NCBI GenBank assembly: GCA_032718475.1 | Contig: JAUCBJ010001116.1 | Coordinates: 1-20,454, forward strand | DNA: 20,454 nt | DNA from: Nemertoderma westbladi | Lineage: Eukaryota > Xenacoelomorpha > Nemertodermatida > Nemertodermatidae | Reading direction: 5' to 3' | Shown here: positions 18,857 to 20,454 of the stretch, one piece after another | How positions within the stretch are numbered: position 1 is the stretch's first letter | Layout: the number at the start of each line of letters is the position of its first letter | Position numbers and translations under genes: made by a program | Notes under the pieces: model-generated | What the model was told of the DNA's origin: nothing | Databases searched by the model: none | What the model saw: only the letters and a program-made list of their open reading frames with translations

Positions 18857-19708
18857 TTACCGTTTCCTGCTTGTATTCACTTTGGGCTTTGGTTGCCTTG
18901 GTAACGATACAGCAGAATCCTGTCCAACAAAATCGATAAAATTTCTTCTGTCTGGCAACGCCCCGATCTCCTTGGCAACGCTGTTACTCTGACACAGGGC
19001 GAACATCAATGCTGCCATGGTTACGTGCTGTAGATTAGCCAGTATTGCGCGCACTGAATCGATAGAAGGTAACGAGATAGCGGTCAATCTGGGCATCACT
19101 TTGGTCAATCGTTCCGCTAGCACTGCTGCTTCTACAGTTGTGGAAGGGGGTAGTGGAGACTGGTTTGATTTATACTTGTTGTCATGACTACCCGGAACAA
19201 CAATAGATTCCCTTTGGCTGCCATGACTACGCAGTAAACTCTCGTATATTTCTTGACATTTTATGAGGAATTCCATGTAATATAAGTTTATTTGAAACGA
19301 ATAAAGGAAATCCATAAAAGCAACCTTTTCTTCTACTGGGAGGAGAACTTTAACAGAATCATGTACCAGGTCAAAGGGTAAGTCTGAGCACAAAAGGGAG
19401 AGTAGCGAATGTAGCTCGGGGGTGCTACACAGCGTCCCTTGCAATGCTATGTGTTTGTAGCATTGACTGACTGACCGTATAAATGATGCTCGGTTGTGGG
19501 GTGTCGCAGAAATAAACCCAAATTCCCTGTACAGCGTGTGGTTGCCTTTACTAACAGAGAGGAAATATTCGCTGAAGAACTGAGAAGGGTTGTCATGGTT
19601 ACTTTGGGATTTATCTTCTAGAAATAGGTTTATCGCGTCTTCTATATAAACTCCGAGGTGGTGTTTAGCTATGTAAACTTCTGGTTTCATTATTTGCTGA
19701 ATTTCCAT
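18857..19708 (-). CDS. CSTPP1: Centriolar satellite-associated tubulin polyglutamylase complex regulator 1 (CSTPP1/C11orf49-like)
   Basis: A complete 283-codon frame runs from ATG 19708 to TAA 18857, with an in-frame TAG five codons upstream (19723-19721) that fixes the start. Residues 17-77 (LGVYIEDAINLFLE, then PSQFFSEYFLSV, then REFGFISATPHNRASFIR) match the N-terminal signature I know from vertebrate CSTPP1. Further matching blocks are LHSLLSLLCSDLPFDL (99-114), a FLYSFQINLYYMEFL stretch (134-148), IVVPGS (169-174), NLQHVTMAALMFAL (225-238) and GALPDRR (249-255). In vertebrates the protein sits at centriolar satellites and regulates the tubulin polyglutamylase complex, affecting microtubule polyglutamylation and cilia. 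At 283 residues it is somewhat shorter than the roughly 330-residue human protein, lacking much of the low-complexity C-terminus. It has no introns here, unlike the human gene. Confidence 0.9.
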   Translation of the reverse strand: MEIQQIMKPEVYIAKHHLGVYIEDAINLFLEDKSQSNHDNPSQFFSEYFLSVSKGNHTLYREFGFISATPHNRASFIRSVSQCYKHIALQGTLCSTPELHSLLSLLCSDLPFDLVHDSVKVLLPVEEKVAFMDFLYSFQINLYYMEFLIKCQEIYESLLRSHGSQRESIVVPGSHDNKYKSNQSPLPPSTTVEAAVLAERLTKVMPRLTAISLPSIDSVRAILANLQHVTMAALMFALCQSNSVAKEIGALPDRRNFIDFVGQDSAVSLPRQPKPKVNTSRKR

Positions 19709-20454
19709 TGGAAACGATTCCTAATTCGATTTCTGAATCCAAATTTTTTAAATAAATTTATTCTTCAATTGAAGCTATATGGAATATAAATACTGTATAT
19801 ACGAATAACCTCACACAACATACATTTTGATACGAATTAATTGGTAATATTTTTATTGCAAACAAAACAACAAATGTGATGTAGAAATGATAAAAGTATT
19901 ACTAATAATGGAAATTAAACTACTATCGTTGCCAACAATCCAACTATAATAATAGACATAATGCTCCCAACAATAATAGGTTTTATGAATAAATTAGCTT
20001 TGGTGAAATAACACAGGACTGTTTGGCTTGTAGGCCTACGGACTGGCGCATACCGCGTATAAGTTTGTGTAATCAGTTCTCCGGAAAGCAATTAATTGCC
20101 CCACTTAGTATTCGGTATTATATTCAAGTTTATGGGGTACAGGGGGGGGGGGGGGGGGGATCCCATCTCGGCGAATTAAAATCTCGTCTCAATGTTAAAA
20201 CATAAATTAATAGTAAGGAGCAGGTTGCAGTGGTACGTTATTCTAACCAAAACAATAAACGTCAATAATACAGGTTCCGATTGTATTTTTTGGAATAATC
20301 AGTGTGAGTTCTATCAATCAATGGGAGTTCTAATTATACTGATTACTGTTTAACAATTTTAAAACAATAAAAGTCAATTTCCATGGATCACACATGTTCA
20401 GTGCAATATTAATTAAATAATAATTACAATAATTTAATTTAAAATACAGTAACC
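19709..20454. other. Upstream flank of the CSTPP1-like gene, AT-rich
   Basis: No second gene is visible. The stretch next to the gene (19709-20010) should contain its promoter, but I find no clear TATA or CCAAT box in the right orientation. The right part contains an 18-G run and several ATTAATT/AATAAT tracts. Confidence 0.5.
20142..20159 (+). repeat. Homopolymer run of 18 G
   Basis: Eighteen consecutive G after TACA. Such a run can fold as a G-quadruplex and is prone to sequencing length error. Confidence 0.9.

Noticed and set aside
20023-20205. 60-codon plus-strand frame with a glycine run
   Set aside because: It depends on the 18-G homopolymer and has no coding features.

Overview
This window looks like nuclear DNA of an animal, probably a marine invertebrate. 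It has spliced genes with GT/AG introns, non-LTR retrotransposon remains, a TTAA-flanked DNA transposon and an orthologue of the centriolar-satellite gene CSTPP1. I cannot name the species; a lophotrochozoan would fit but is not shown. About 55% of the window (roughly 11.2 kb) is three unrelated minisatellite arrays.

Left part (1-5134): a minus-strand non-LTR retrotransposon enters from the left edge with an open endonuclease domain (1-1096). Its N-terminal part lies in another frame (1027-1371) and a GC-rich leader follows. Next is a 1.56 kb non-autonomous element (1861-3423) with TTAA at both ends, matching ends and no transposase, so piggyBac-like. It carries GC hairpins near each end and about five degenerate 163-bp internal repeats. 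AT-rich DNA follows, then a frameshifted 3' end of a second, unrelated LINE (4514-4863, minus) with a 3'-UTR hairpin at 4224-4268.

Middle part (5135-15094): four plus-strand exons (5135-5411, 5747-5963, 6078-6273, 14777-15094) join in matching phases. They give a 335-residue type I membrane protein with a possible signal peptide, a sequon-rich ectodomain, one membrane segment and a short tail. I do not recognise the family. Its last intron is 8.5 kb and consists almost wholly of two minisatellites: a 44-bp array (6343-11680, about 121 units) and a 32-bp array (11801-14710, about 91 units).

Right part (15095-20454): a third array, 63-bp period (15473-18420, about 47 units), lies just past the stop codon. 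Beyond it is an intact single-exon CSTPP1-like gene on the minus strand (18857-19708), convergent with the membrane-protein gene, and then AT-rich flank with an 18-G run. The two host genes show no functional link beyond adjacency. The long antisense open frames in the 44-bp array arise because the unit has no stop in any minus frame; I do not annotate them as genes.
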